Source: Pseudomonas sp. R84
Lineage (GTDB): Bacteria > Pseudomonadota > Gammaproteobacteria > Pseudomonadales > Pseudomonadaceae
Assembly (NCBI RefSeq): GCF_009834515.1
Contig: NZ_CP019426.1
Span: 5,463,001-5,527,000 of the forward strand
Length of the DNA stretch: 64,000 nucleotides
Direction: 5' to 3'
Every line of letters begins with the position of its first letter. Within the stretch, counting starts at the first letter, position 1. The position numbers were made by a program, and so were the translations under genes. The notes beneath the pieces are model-generated. The model made no database searches. It was not told where the DNA came from and worked only from the letters and a program-made list of their open reading frames with translations. Shown here piece by piece: positions 48,495-58,588 of this stretch.

Positions 48495-48797
48495 ATGAGA
48501 ATTATCGCTGTCAGTCAGCTCAAAAATTTTTGGGAACGGTATCCGGACTCAGAGCAACCACTGTTGGCGTGGATAGATGAAGCGAGGAAAGCAAGCTGGT
48601 CAACGCCCTCGGACATCAAGGCACATTTTGCTTCTGCGAGCATTCTGAAAAGCCGCAGAGTGGTGTTCAACATCAAGGGCAATGACTTTCGCCTGATCGT
48701 AGCCGTGGCCTACCGCTTCGGCGCCATATACATAAAATTCGTCGGCACCCACAAGCAGTACGATGCAATCGACGCTGATACCGTCGAAATGGAGTAA
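48495..48797 (+). CDS. higB: HigB-type mRNA interferase toxin
   Basis: The 100-residue protein is a RelE-like toxin of the HigB (PF09907) family: it has NFWERYPDSEQPLLAWIDEARKA, RVVFNIKGNDFRLIVAVAY and FVGTHKQYDAID, the last with the conserved His and Tyr. It is expected to cut mRNA on the ribosome. Toxin precedes antitoxin, as in higBA systems. Confidence 0.92.
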   Translation: MRIIAVSQLKNFWERYPDSEQPLLAWIDEARKASWSTPSDIKAHFASASILKSRRVVFNIKGNDFRLIVAVAYRFGAIYIKFVGTHKQYDAIDADTVEME

Positions 48798-48800
48798 CCC

Positions 48801-49172
48801 ATGAACATACGTCCGATTCATAACGAAGAAGACTACCGTGCGGCGCTCAAAAACGTGTCTGCACTTTTCGACAACGAGCCAGAACCGGGTACCCCTGAAG
48901 GTGATTACTTCGACATCATGATCACTCTCATTGAGGCCTATGAAGCCAAACAGTTTCCACTGGATTTGCCCAATCCGATCGATGCCATCAAATTCCGAAT
49001 GGAACAGTCAGGCCTGTCAGCCGCGGATCTCGCTCCGGCTATTGGTCGAACAAACAGGGTCTATGAAGTGTTGAATGGCAAGCGGGCACTCACTTTGCCA
49101 ATGATATGGAAACTTCATGAGCTGTTTGGAATTCCTGCCGAAAGCCTGATCAAACCAATGAAGCAAATCTGA
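48801..49172 (+). CDS. higA: HigA-type antitoxin
   Basis: The 123-residue protein has an N-terminal region (EEDYRAALKNVSALFDNEP) and a C-terminal HTH (about 70-118: MEQSGLSAADLAPAIGRTNRVYEVLNGKRALTLPMI). It starts 4 bases after higB and is translated with it. Confidence 0.92.
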   Translation: MNIRPIHNEEDYRAALKNVSALFDNEPEPGTPEGDYFDIMITLIEAYEAKQFPLDLPNPIDAIKFRMEQSGLSAADLAPAIGRTNRVYEVLNGKRALTLPMIWKLHELFGIPAESLIKPMKQI

Positions 49173-49213
49173 TAAAAATTGCAGCAACTCAGTCTTTGAC
49201 TGCAGCTTAGCGA

Positions 49214-49846
49214 TCAGCGATTAGCCACCAGATGCGCCCCAAACAGCAAATAACAACCACCGGCCAAGCGATCCAGCCATTGCCGCGAACGCTCATATAC
49301 AGCGGCGATCCGACGACTGGCGAAGAACAGCGCCACGCAGCAATACCAACTGAACGACAGCGTCGCCATGGTCATGACTGCCAGCGCCAGTAACAGTGGC
49401 GGGATGTGAGCCGGCATGGCGGTGGCGAAGATGGTGGCGACGAACAATGCTGACTTGGGATTAGTCATGTTGCCCAGAAAGCCCCGCCCGTAAGCGCCGA
49501 GCAATGTTTGCTCCGAGGTATCGAGCGTGCCAGGGACGATCGGCGCCTTGCGCTTGAACTGCTTGAGCCCGAGGTAGATCAGGTAGCAGCCACCGGCGAT
49601 TTTGAAACTCAGGTATAGCGTCGGCGCGGCACTGAACAGCGACTGAATGCCCAAGCCACCCGCTAGCCCCCACAACACGGTTCCGCTGGCCACGCCGAGC
49701 GCCGCGACGACACCGTGTCGGCGGGAACGGCTGACCGCGAGTTGCGCGATGTTGAAGAAGTTCGGGCCGGGCGTGACCACGGCCACCGTCCACAACAGGG
49801 CCAACGACAGCAGCGGCGCCAGATAACTTGAAAGGGAAAGATCCAT
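49214..49846 (-). CDS. LysE-family amino acid exporter
   Basis: The 210-residue protein has about six membrane segments with the TPGPNFFNIAQLA signature near the N-terminus and the GFLGNMTNPKSALFV segment. ATG 49846 has better AGG spacing than ATG 49852. LysE family members export basic amino acids, homoserine or other small compounds; the substrate here is not known. Confidence 0.9.
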   Translation of the reverse strand: MDLSLSSYLAPLLSLALLWTVAVVTPGPNFFNIAQLAVSRSRRHGVVAALGVASGTVLWGLAGGLGIQSLFSAAPTLYLSFKIAGGCYLIYLGLKQFKRKAPIVPGTLDTSEQTLLGAYGRGFLGNMTNPKSALFVATIFATAMPAHIPPLLLALAVMTMATLSFSWYCCVALFFASRRIAAVYERSRQWLDRLAGGCYLLFGAHLVANR

Positions 49847-49920
49847 GGGCATGCGCCTGATAGGTTTGACGATGCCCTCTACCTTGCAACATCCTGCAAT
49901 GTTTTGCCATCAGCCGTCAT

Positions 49921-50520
49921 TCAGACCGCTAGCGTCTTGCCATCCACCGCATCACCAATCGTTAGAAAATGCCCGCCCGCCACGTGGTGCAAGGTGCGTA
50001 AACCATCGTGGCCTTCGAAATGCCAGCGCCCGTCGCTGAACACGCGCTCATCGGCATGGGCGGCGATGACTTCGGCGAGGAACAGGTCGTATTGCTCGTG
50101 ATTGCGCGGCTCTGGCAGCAAGCGACACTCCAGCCAAGCGACGCAGCCGTCGAGCAGCGGTGCTTCGACTTTTTCGCCGGCAAACGTCTGCAAGCCGTAA
50201 GCCTGAAACTTGTCTTGCCCTTGGGTTTGGGTGATGTCCAGGCCCGAGGTATTGCCGACGGTTTGCACGATGTCGGCCTGATTGACGCAAGGGACGTTGA
50301 GCACGAAGGTGCCGGACGCCTCAAGCAACTGGCGGGTCCAGGTGGATTTATCGAGGACGACGGCAACTTTCGGTGGCTCGAAATCCAGCGGCATGGCCCA
50401 AGCGGCAGCCATGATGTTGCGCTGGCCGTCGTGGGCAGCGCTGACCAGCACGGTCGGCCCGTGGTTGAGCAAACGGTAGGCTTTGTTCAGGGGCACCGGG
50501 CGGCGGTGGGAATCGCTCAT
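49921..50520 (-). CDS. Flavin reductase family protein
   Basis: The 199-residue protein has the FMN-binding split-barrel of the flavoredoxin/flavin-reductase-like family: PTVLVSAAHDGQRNIMAAAWAMPLDFEPPKVAVVLDK is typical. Members reduce flavin with NAD(P)H or act on flavin-bound substrates. The start at 50520 (MSDSHR) follows GGAG. It is 74 bases before the LysE-type gene on the same strand. Confidence 0.88.
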   Translation of the reverse strand: MSDSHRRPVPLNKAYRLLNHGPTVLVSAAHDGQRNIMAAAWAMPLDFEPPKVAVVLDKSTWTRQLLEASGTFVLNVPCVNQADIVQTVGNTSGLDITQTQGQDKFQAYGLQTFAGEKVEAPLLDGCVAWLECRLLPEPRNHEQYDLFLAEVIAAHADERVFSDGRWHFEGHDGLRTLHHVAGGHFLTIGDAVDGKTLAV

Positions 50521-50589
50521 GGGAATCTGCTCCGGGGGAAAAGGAGCAGATTGTAGCGCCAGCATCGAAATACAGGCAGGTGAAAACTT

Positions 50590-50626
50590 TGTAGGAGCTG
50601 CGGCGTTTCACTCGACAGCTCCTACA
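50590..50626. repeat. Short REP palindrome
   Basis: TGTAGGAGCTG and CAGCTCCTACA are inverted 11-base arms around 15 bases. It looks like a shortened member of the AGCTGCC family. Confidence 0.6.
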
Positions 50627-50641
50627 GGGGTTGTGTGCAGG

Positions 50642-51958
50642 TCAGTTGGAGAGTTGATTGGCGAATTGTCCGACGGCATTCACGACTTTCTGCGCACCGT
50701 CCTGAATCTCGACAATCACCGTGCCCGCCTCTGCCGCCAGCGCCAGCCCCTGTTCAGCCTGAAGCTTGCCGTCGGTCATCAGCGCTACGGCGTTGCGCGC
50801 CATTTCCTGGTTCTGCCGCACCACGGTGACAATCTCTTCGGTCGCCTGACTGGTGCGCGAAGCCAGTTGCCGCACTTCGTCGGCCACCACCGCAAAGCCA
50901 CGACCCTGCTCACCGGCGCGCGCCGCCTCGATAGCAGCGTTGAGCGCCAGAAGGTTGGTCTGCTCGGCAATCCCGCTGATGGTTTTGACGATCGTGCCGA
51001 TCACCTGCGACTGCTCGTTCAGTGCCTCGATACCCTCACCGGCGGCTTGCATGTGTCGCGACAGATCTCGCATTACGTTGACCGCTTCAGTCACCACCGT
51101 GGTACCGCGCTGGGCGGTGCTGTCGGTTTGCTGCGAGGTGCTGTAGGCAATGCTCGCCGCGTCGGCGACGGCTTGTTCGCGGTTGACCTGATCAGTGATC
51201 ACGGTGGCGAACTTCACCACTTTGTACAGTTTGTTGTTGGCATCGACCACCGGGTTGTAGGACGCCTCCAGCCACACCGTACGACCGTGGCTGTCGACAC
51301 GCTTGAAGCGGTCAGCCACGAACTCACCGTTGTTCAGACGCCGCCAGAAGTTCTGGTACTCGGCGCTGTTGTATTCCTCCGGGGTGCAGAACAAGCGGTG
51401 ATGTTTGCCCTTGATCTGCGCCAGGCTGTAACCCATGCCGCTGAGGAAGCGATCGTTGGCGTTGAGCACATTGCCGTTGAGGTCGAACTCGATCACCGCA
51501 GTCGAACGCACCAACGCACCGATCAGGTTTTCGTGTTCACGCGAGGCTTCTATGGTGCGGGTCAGGTCGCTGGCAAACAGCGAAATGTGCTTGATCCGCC
51601 CATCCGAAGAACGCACCGGCTGCACAATCGATCGCAACCACGCTTCTTCACCATTGCCACGCAGCAGGCGCACGGCACCGGCGAAGTGCTCGCCGCGGGT
51701 CATGGCGTTTTTGAAGCGGTGATGGAATTCGTCAGTCTTCACATGCGCCGGGACGATGTCTTCAATCGCCCGACCGATCAGGTCCTGACTCTTGTAGAGC
51801 ATCTCGGTGAGGAAGTTCTGGTTGACCGATTGAATGCGCCCGTCGGGCTCAAGGTTCAGCACCAGCATCTCGCTTTCCAGGCTTTCCTTCACCTGCACGA
51901 GGCTGGAGAGTTCTTCACGAAGAGCGGCCAGCTCTTGCTTCAGGCGTTTGTTGAACAT
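50642..51958 (-). CDS. PAS-PAS chemoreceptor (BdlA-like)
   Basis: The 438-residue protein has a coiled-coil start, two PAS domains (about 32-140 and 150-260, each in the NxFL...G...L pattern), and a C-terminal MCP signalling domain with [31 protein letters not shown]. It lacks membrane segments, so it is cytoplasmic like BdlA, which acts in biofilm dispersal in P. aeruginosa. Whether it has that role is unknown. The -10-like GCCGATGG is found at 52010-52003 on the minus strand. Confidence 0.88.
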   Translation of the reverse strand: MFNKRLKQELAALREELSSLVQVKESLESEMLVLNLEPDGRIQSVNQNFLTEMLYKSQDLIGRAIEDIVPAHVKTDEFHHRFKNAMTRGEHFAGAVRLLRGNGEEAWLRSIVQPVRSSDGRIKHISLFASDLTRTIEASREHENLIGALVRSTAVIEFDLNGNVLNANDRFLSGMGYSLAQIKGKHHRLFCTPEEYNSAEYQNFWRRLNNGEFVADRFKRVDSHGRTVWLEASYNPVVDANNKLYKVVKFATVITDQVNREQAVADAASIAYSTSQQTDSTAQRGTTVVTEAVNVMRDLSRHMQAAGEGIEALNEQSQVIGTIVKTISGIAEQTNLLALNAAIEAARAGEQGRGFAVVADEVRQLASRTSQATEEIVTVVRQNQEMARNAVALMTDGKLQAEQGLALAAEAGTVIVEIQDGAQKVVNAVGQFANQLSN

Positions 51959-52153
51959 GGGAAAGTACCGGTGGGCAGGGTAGAAAGCGGGATGCAGCCT
52001 AACCATCGGCCTTGAAAATCTTTTCTGAAGAGCGCTCGCGACCGGTCAGTCAAAAATAATCTCAACAGGCCATTGGACCTCTCAGCCCTGCGCAAGCCAG
52101 ATACAAAACCCAGCGCTCTGGCCCGGCCATATCAGGTATTCTCAAGATAAATT

Positions 52154-52168
52154 GCAACAACATGTTGC
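52154..52168. promoter_or_regulatory. Palindrome before gntP gene
   Basis: GCAACA-ACA-TGTTGC is a perfect 6+6 dyad, 28 bases before the start codon. It could be the operator of a sugar-acid repressor; I cannot name the regulator. Confidence 0.5.
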
Positions 52169-52196
52169 AGCTATCCGCCCGATAAGGAGTTCCGTT

Positions 52197-53567
52197 TTGG
52201 ATTTATCGACCGCTGCCTGGATGGTTCACGATACCCGCCTGATTCTCTGCTGCCTGCTGGCCATTGCGACGATCATCGTGTTGATCAGCGCCACCAGACT
52301 TCCGCCCTTTCTCTCGATCCTGATTGGCACTTTCATCGCGGGTGTCGGCGCCGGTTTACCGCCCGAAGACGTGGCCAAGGCGTTCAGCAAAGGCGCCGGG
52401 GCGATTCTCGGTGAAGCAGGGATCATCATTGCGCTGGGTTCGATGCTCGGAGCGCTGATGGCCGAATCCGGCGCCGCCGACCGCATTGCCTCGACCTTGC
52501 TCGGGCTGGGCAAAGGCAAGTCGCTGCCGTGGGTGATGGCGTTGGTGGCGATGGTGATTGGCCTGCCGCTGTTTTTTGAAGTGGGTCTGGTGATGATGGT
52601 GCCGATCATCTTCGTCATGGCTCGCCGTTCAGGTCAGCCGCTGCTGAAAATCGCCATTCCGGCTCTAGCCGGGATGACCACGCTACACGCTCTGATGCCG
52701 CCGCATCCGGGGCCGCTGATTGCGGTCAGTGCGTTGCATGCCGACCTCGGGCTGACCATGTTGCTCGGCTTCAGCATCGCCATCCCGGCGGTGATACTGG
52801 CCGGGCCGCTGTACGGCAATTGGCTGTCGAAACGCATGCACGTCGATGAGCCGGCAGAGCTTGGTGCTTTGTTCAGTGCGCCGCCGAAAGCGCCGCGCCA
52901 GCCGAGTTTCGGCATATCGCTGCTGATCATTTTGTTGCCGGTGCTGCTGATGCTCGGCAGCACCCTGGCGAAAGTCGCGATGAGCCCGGAAAGCAGCGTC
53001 GCCCTGAGCCTGAAGTTCCTCGGCGAACCGTTGGTGGCGTTGAGCATTGCAGTGATGGCGGCGGTGATCTGCCTCGGTTGGGCCAACGGCATGCCTCGTG
53101 AAGACGTCGGTGGCACCCTGCGCAAAAGCCTCGCGCCGATTGCCGTGCTGTTGCTGACCATCGGTGCCGGCGGCGGCTTGAAGCAGACCTTGCTGGACGC
53201 CGGCGTCAGTCAGACCATCAGCAAAGTCGCCGAGGGCGCGCACATGCCATACCTGTTGCTGGCCTGGCTGATCGCCGTGGCCTTGCGTCAGGCCACAGGC
53301 TCCGCGACGGTCGCGACCACGACGACGGCGGGAATTCTGGCGCCGATGATGGCGGGACTCGCCGCGACGCAAAGTTCATTGGTGGCGTTGGCGATTGGTG
53401 CCGGCTCGGTGTTCTTCTGCCACGTCAACGACGCCGGGTTCTGGATGGTTCGCGAGTACTTTGGCTTGCAGCTGAAACAGACCATCTGGGTCTGGTCGAT
53501 CCTGCAAACCATCGTCTCGGTGGTGGGCCTGGTGGGAACGTTGCTGTGGTGGCACTGGTTGACGTGA
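52197..53567 (+). CDS. gntP: GntP-family gluconate:H+ symporter
   Basis: The 456-residue transporter has some 12 membrane segments and fits the GntP family: KAFSKGAGAILGEAGIIIALGSMLGALM, GLPLFFEVGLVMMVPIIF, and ALMPPHPGPLIAVSALHAD. The start is TTG at 52197, with AAGGAGT six bases before it; the earlier ATG has no RBS. It may carry gluconate or a related sugar acid. Confidence 0.9.
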   Translation: MDLSTAAWMVHDTRLILCCLLAIATIIVLISATRLPPFLSILIGTFIAGVGAGLPPEDVAKAFSKGAGAILGEAGIIIALGSMLGALMAESGAADRIASTLLGLGKGKSLPWVMALVAMVIGLPLFFEVGLVMMVPIIFVMARRSGQPLLKIAIPALAGMTTLHALMPPHPGPLIAVSALHADLGLTMLLGFSIAIPAVILAGPLYGNWLSKRMHVDEPAELGALFSAPPKAPRQPSFGISLLIILLPVLLMLGSTLAKVAMSPESSVALSLKFLGEPLVALSIAVMAAVICLGWANGMPREDVGGTLRKSLAPIAVLLLTIGAGGGLKQTLLDAGVSQTISKVAEGAHMPYLLLAWLIAVALRQATGSATVATTTTAGILAPMMAGLAATQSSLVALAIGAGSVFFCHVNDAGFWMVREYFGLQLKQTIWVWSILQTIVSVVGLVGTLLWWHWLT

Positions 53568-53606
53568 CGGCCTCGGCGGGTTTTCGCTGAGGCGGTTAAC
53601 TTGCCT

Positions 53607-54920
53607 TCAGGAACAAGGCGCCACGGATTGGCTGCCGACTCGCGGCATACGCGCGCCGAAATACGCCGCACTGAGGATGCCGACCATGCCCATCACCGCG
53701 CAGAACATCACGCAGATCCATGGACTCCACGGCATCAGACCGATCAGCAGCAGCGGTGTGATGCTCGCCCACGCGGCGTAGGCAATGTTGTAGGTAAAGG
53801 AAATGCCTGACACGCGAATACGTGCCGGGAACAACCCGACCATCACCGACGGCACCGCGCCGACCACACCGCAAGCCAGACCGGCCACCGCGTAAGCCAG
53901 GCCTACCCAGTTACCGCCCATGATCAAACAGCCATACAGCACGCCGATGCCCAACGGCAGTAGAAGGCTATACAGCATGACCGTGCGCCACGCGCCAATT
54001 CGGTCGACCAGCAATCCGGCAATCACGCAGCCTATATTGAGAAACACGATGCCCAAGGCACTGAGGGCAAAGGTGTGGCTGGCGGTCATGCCGAAGGTTT
54101 TCTGCATCATGGTCGGGGTGATCACCACGAACACCACGACCGCCGAGGTCAGCACACAGGTCAGCAGCATCGCCGGCCACATGGCCAGTCGATGCTCACG
54201 CAGCACCGTGCGCAACGGCAGTTCAACCCGCGCTTCACGCTGCGCTTCCATGGCCATGAACACCGGGGTTTCGCTCAGCCAGCGGCGCAGGTAAACGCCA
54301 ATCACGCCAAACACGCCACCGAGCAGGAACGGGTAGCGCCAGGCGTAATCGAGGATTTCCGCCGGGGTGAAGACTTGTGCGAGAAACGTCGCAGTCAACG
54401 CGCCGATCAGGTAACCGAAGGTCAGCCCGGCCTGCAAAAAGCCCAGGGCGTAACCACGATGGCCGGCCGGCGCGTGCTCGGCGACAAACACCCAGGCACT
54501 CGGCACCTCACCACCGACCGCCGCGCCCTGGAGGATGCGCAACGCCAGCAACAGCAGCGGCGCGAAGTAGCCAATCTGCGCATAGGTCGGCATGATCCCG
54601 ATCAGCAGGCACGGCAGCGCCATCATCAGGATGCTCAGGCTGAAGACTTTTTTGCGTCCGAGTTTGTCAGCGAAATGCGCCATCAGGATCCCGCCCAGCG
54701 GCCGCGCCAGGTAACCGGTGACGAAAATCCCGAAGCTTTGCAGCAGACGCAGCCACTCGGGCATTTCCGGTGGAAAGAACAACTGGCTGAGGGTCAGGGC
54801 GAAGAAGACGAAGATGATGAAATCGTAGATTTCCAGCGCGCCGCCAAGGGCCGCAAGACCGAGGGTCTTGTAGTCGGAACGGCTGAACGGCGCAGGTTTG
54901 GCCGGGGATTGGGCTGTCAT
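53607..54920 (-). CDS. MFS metabolite:H+ symporter (MHS type)
   Basis: The 437-residue protein has 12 predicted segments with GILMAHFADKLGRKKVFSLSI after helix 2 and a PTYAQIGYFAPLLLLALRILQGAAVGGEVPSAWVFVAEHAP region, the pattern of the metabolite:proton symporters (ProP, KgtP, CitH). The substrate is unknown. Confidence 0.9.
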   Translation of the reverse strand: MTAQSPAKPAPFSRSDYKTLGLAALGGALEIYDFIIFVFFALTLSQLFFPPEMPEWLRLLQSFGIFVTGYLARPLGGILMAHFADKLGRKKVFSLSILMMALPCLLIGIMPTYAQIGYFAPLLLLALRILQGAAVGGEVPSAWVFVAEHAPAGHRGYALGFLQAGLTFGYLIGALTATFLAQVFTPAEILDYAWRYPFLLGGVFGVIGVYLRRWLSETPVFMAMEAQREARVELPLRTVLREHRLAMWPAMLLTCVLTSAVVVFVVITPTMMQKTFGMTASHTFALSALGIVFLNIGCVIAGLLVDRIGAWRTVMLYSLLLPLGIGVLYGCLIMGGNWVGLAYAVAGLACGVVGAVPSVMVGLFPARIRVSGISFTYNIAYAAWASITPLLLIGLMPWSPWICVMFCAVMGMVGILSAAYFGARMPRVGSQSVAPCS

Positions 54921-55271
54921 GGCAAAGAACTCGGAAACAGGCAAAAAACCAAGGCGCCCATGGTCTACGCAAATGGGCTGGTGGACAACCCGTTAGACCA
55001 TAGTCCCGGTTTTGCAAAACCTGCTCACAAAGCATCGGCTGTTGAATTACTGTTAAAGCCTGTCCAGCGGGACCACGCCAACGCCGGCCAACCGCCGTGA
55101 ACCCCATGTGGGAGCGAGCCTGCTCGCGAAAGCGCCAGCCCAGCCAACTTCAATGTTGAATGTGCCGACCTCTTCGCGAGCAGGCTCGCTCCCACAGGGA
55201 TCTCTGTGTTGTCGAGATCGGCGAGCGTTCCCGCGGACCACAATAACCATAAAAAATCCGAGGTACTTCCT
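54921..55271. other. Intergenic region with REPIN between two transporters
   Basis: The 351 bases contain the promoter side of both divergent transporter genes and the REPIN at 55107-55196. I see no gene. Confidence 0.5.
55107..55196. repeat. REPIN, CTGCTCGCGA family
   Basis: TGTGGGAGCGAGCCTGCTCGCGAA and TTCGCGAGCAGGCTCGCTCCCACA are perfect 24-base inverted arms around 42 bases. Confidence 0.85.
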
Positions 55272-56690
55272 GTGGCCGTTGATATCGAAGATAGCCGCTC
55301 CGCACGCTTTGCCCTGCGCTGTTCAAGTTTCGCCGAACGCTGGTTCCCCGATTCCTGGGTGTTCGCCGCGCTGGCCGTGATCATCGTCGCCCTGGCCACA
55401 CTGGCCATGGGCGCCAAACCCACCGCTGCGGCGATGGCGTTCGGAGACGGCTTCTGGAGCCTGATCCCGTTCACCATGCAGATGGCCTTCGTGGTGATTG
55501 GTGGCTACGTAGTCGCCAGCTCGCCACCCGCCGTGAAACTGATTGACCGGTTGGCACGCATCCCGAAAAACGGCCGCTCCGCTGTGGCGTGGGTCGCGCT
55601 GATTTCGATGGTCGCGTCCTTGCTCAACTGGGGCCTGTCGCTGGTGTTCGGCGGTTTGCTGGTGCGCGCCCTCGCCCGCCGCACTGATCTGAAAATGGAT
55701 TACCGCGCCGCCGGCGCCGCGGCCTATCTGGGCCTTGGCGCGGTGTGGGCACTGGGTCTGTCGTCATCGGCTGCGCAGTTGCAAGCCAACCCCGCCAGCC
55801 TGCCGCCGTCGATCCTGTCGATCACCGGGGTGATTCCGTTCACCGAAACGATTTTCCTCTGGCAGTCCGGCGTCATGTTGCTGGCGCTGATCGTGATCTC
55901 GATCATCATCGCCTACGCCACCGCCCCCGGGCCGAATTCGGCGCGCGACGCCAAGGCCTGCGGCATCGACCCGGCCTTCAACCTGCCACCGCTGCAACCG
56001 CGGACGCGGCCGGGTGAATGGCTGGAACACAGTCCACTGCTGATCATCGTGCTGGTGCTGCTGGCGGCGGGATGGCTGTTCCACGAGTTTTCGACCAAAC
56101 CGGCGATCACCGCGATTTCCGGGCTCAATACCTATAACTTCCTGTTCATCATGCTCGGCGCCTTACTGCACTGGCGCCCGCGCAGCTTCCTCGATGCCGT
56201 CGCGCGTGCGGTGCCGACCACCACTGGCGTGTTGATCCAGTTCCCGCTGTACGGCTCGATTGCCGCGCTGATGACCACGGTCAAAGGCACCGATGCGCAA
56301 ACCCTGGCGCACCACATCTCGACGTTCTTCGTCAGCATCGCCTCCCACGACACTTATGCGCTGTTGATGGGCGTGTACTCGGCGGTTCTCGGTTTCTTCA
56401 TTCCATCCGGTGGCGGCAAGTGGATCATCGAAGCGCCGTACGTGATGCAGGTCGCCAACGATCTGCAGTATCACCTCGGCTGGGCGGTGCAGATTTATAA
56501 CGCTGCAGAAGCGCTGCCAAACCTGATCAACCCGTTCTACATGCTGCCGCTGCTGGGCGTGCTGGGGTTGAAGGCGCGGGATCTGATCGGGTTCTCGTTC
56601 GTGCAGTTGCTGGTGCACACGCCGCTGGTGCTGGTTTTGCTGTGGGCGCTGGGGACGACTTTGGCGTATACACCGCCCGTCATGCCGTGA
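55272..56690 (+). CDS. atoE: Short-chain fatty acid transporter (AtoE family)
   Basis: The 472-residue protein has 11-12 segments and the AtoE/SCFA pattern (MQMAFVVIGGYVVASSPP, NWGLSLVFGGLLVRALAR, GFFIPSGGGKWIIEAPYVM). It imports acetoacetate, butyrate or similar acids. The start is GTG at 55272 with GAGG upstream. Confidence 0.9.
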   Translation: MAVDIEDSRSARFALRCSSFAERWFPDSWVFAALAVIIVALATLAMGAKPTAAAMAFGDGFWSLIPFTMQMAFVVIGGYVVASSPPAVKLIDRLARIPKNGRSAVAWVALISMVASLLNWGLSLVFGGLLVRALARRTDLKMDYRAAGAAAYLGLGAVWALGLSSSAAQLQANPASLPPSILSITGVIPFTETIFLWQSGVMLLALIVISIIIAYATAPGPNSARDAKACGIDPAFNLPPLQPRTRPGEWLEHSPLLIIVLVLLAAGWLFHEFSTKPAITAISGLNTYNFLFIMLGALLHWRPRSFLDAVARAVPTTTGVLIQFPLYGSIAALMTTVKGTDAQTLAHHISTFFVSIASHDTYALLMGVYSAVLGFFIPSGGGKWIIEAPYVMQVANDLQYHLGWAVQIYNAAEALPNLINPFYMLPLLGVLGLKARDLIGFSFVQLLVHTPLVLVLLWALGTTLAYTPPVMP

Positions 56691-56879
56691 TCCCGAGCGG
56701 GGCGCAGTCATGCTGGCCGCGCTCCGCACTTTTCTTCTGAAACAGCCGCGTATCGGGCTGCCTGTCGCAAATAATGGCTCAGAGCCATCATCCTGCTTTA
56801 CCGCATCGCACCCTCGGTAATATTCTGCGCACCGATAAATGTTTCCATTTTTTACCAAGCGCAAAGGGAGTTCGTTGCA

Positions 56880-58577
56880 ATGATCGTAGGGATTGACCTG
56901 GGAACCACCAACAGCCTGGTCGCCGTCTGGCGGGGCGATGCCACCGAGTTGGTGCCCAATGCCCTGGGCCAGTTCCTGACACCGAGCGTTGTCGGCCTGG
57001 ATGATCAAGGCCGGATTCTGGTCGGTCAGGCGGCGCGTGAGCGTCTGCACACGCATCCGCGCCTGACCGCATCGCTGTTCAAGCGCCACATGGGCAGCGC
57101 CACGCAAACGTACCTGGCCGACAAGGCGTTTCGCCCGGAAGAGTTGTCCGCGCTGGTGCTCAAGAGTCTGAAAGAAGACGTCGAGCGTGCGTTTGGCGAA
57201 ACCGTCACCGAAGCCGTGATCAGCGTCCCGGCCTACTTCAGTGATGCCCAGCGCAAGGCTACGCGGATCGCCGGCGAACTGGCCGGGCTGAAGGTCGAGA
57301 AGTTGATCAACGAACCGACCGCTGCCGCCCTCGCCTATGGACTGCACCAACGGGACAAGGAAACTTCGTTCCTGGTTTTCGACCTCGGTGGCGGCACGTT
57401 CGACGTGTCGATTCTGGAGTTGTTCGAAGGCGTGATGGAGGTACGCGCCAGCGCCGGTGACAACTTCCTCGGCGGCGAAGACTTCGATACCGTGCTGCTT
57501 GAGCACTTCATCAGCCAGCACCGTTCGGCCGCCGACTTCCCGGAGCGCAGCAGCGTCATCCAGCCGCTACGTCGCGAGGCCGAGCGCGTGCGCAAGGCGC
57601 TGGGGCAGGACGACAGCGCCGAATTCCGCTTGCAGCTCGGTGAGCGGCAGTGGACGCAAACCATCACCCAGCAACAGTTGGCGACGCTTTACATGCCGCT
57701 GCTTGAACGCCTGCGCGCGCCGATTGAACGGGCGCTGCGCGATGCACGCATCCGCGTCAGCGACCTCGACGAAATTCTGCTGGTCGGCGGCACCACGCGC
57801 ATGCCGCTGGTACGCAAACTCGCTGCCGGGCTGTTCGGCCGGTTCCCGTCGATCACCCTCGATCCGGATCAGGTCGTGGCACAGGGCGCGGCGATTCAAG
57901 CGGCACTCAAGGCCCGCGCCGCCGCGCTGGAAGAAGTGGTATTGACCGATGTCTGCTCCTATACGCTGGGCATCGAGACCTCCACGCAGGTCGGCCGCAA
58001 CTATGAGAGCGGCCACTACCTGCCGATCATCGAACGCAACAGCATCGTGCCGGTCAGTCGAGTGAAAACCGTGTACACGCTGCACGACGATCAGGAACAG
58101 GTGGTCGTGCGGATCTTCCAGGGCGAAAGCCGCCTGGTCAAAGACAACGTGGCGCTCGGCGAACTGGACATCAAGGTGCCCAAACGCAAGGCCGGCGAAG
58201 TTGCCCTCGACGTGCGCTTCACCTACGACAACAACGGTCTGCTCGAAGCCCAGGTAAAAATCCCCCTGACCGGACAACAGCATTCGCTGGTCATCGAGAA
58301 CAACCCGGGCGTGCTGTCCCCCGAGGAGATCCAGCAACGCCTGGCGAACCTCGCACAGCTGAAGATTCATCCGCGCGAGCAGCAGGTCAACACGCTGCTG
58401 ACTGCACGTCTGGAGCGCCTCTATCAGGAAAGCCTGGGCGATCTGCGTGATCTCATGGGCGATTGGGCCAAGCAATTCCAGATCGCGCTCGACTCTCAGG
58501 ACGAGCGCCAGATCCGTGAAGTGCGCACCGACTTGAGCCGCCGCCTGAGCGAACTTGATCGCACCCCGTGGCAATAA
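56880..58577 (+). CDS. hscC: Hsp70-family chaperone HscC
   Basis: The 565-residue Hsp70 has the nucleotide signature GIDLGTTNSLVAVW, then DLGGGTFDVSILE and a shortened substrate domain ending without the usual flexible EEVD-like tail. Its length and sequence match HscC rather than DnaK. ATG 56880 follows AGGGAG. The next gene, 11 bases on, encodes a J-domain protein that is its likely partner. Confidence 0.93.
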   Translation: MIVGIDLGTTNSLVAVWRGDATELVPNALGQFLTPSVVGLDDQGRILVGQAARERLHTHPRLTASLFKRHMGSATQTYLADKAFRPEELSALVLKSLKEDVERAFGETVTEAVISVPAYFSDAQRKATRIAGELAGLKVEKLINEPTAAALAYGLHQRDKETSFLVFDLGGGTFDVSILELFEGVMEVRASAGDNFLGGEDFDTVLLEHFISQHRSAADFPERSSVIQPLRREAERVRKALGQDDSAEFRLQLGERQWTQTITQQQLATLYMPLLERLRAPIERALRDARIRVSDLDEILLVGGTTRMPLVRKLAAGLFGRFPSITLDPDQVVAQGAAIQAALKARAAALEEVVLTDVCSYTLGIETSTQVGRNYESGHYLPIIERNSIVPVSRVKTVYTLHDDQEQVVVRIFQGESRLVKDNVALGELDIKVPKRKAGEVALDVRFTYDNNGLLEAQVKIPLTGQQHSLVIENNPGVLSPEEIQQRLANLAQLKIHPREQQVNTLLTARLERLYQESLGDLRDLMGDWAKQFQIALDSQDERQIREVRTDLSRRLSELDRTPWQ

Positions 58578-58588
58578 GGAGCCTGGCC

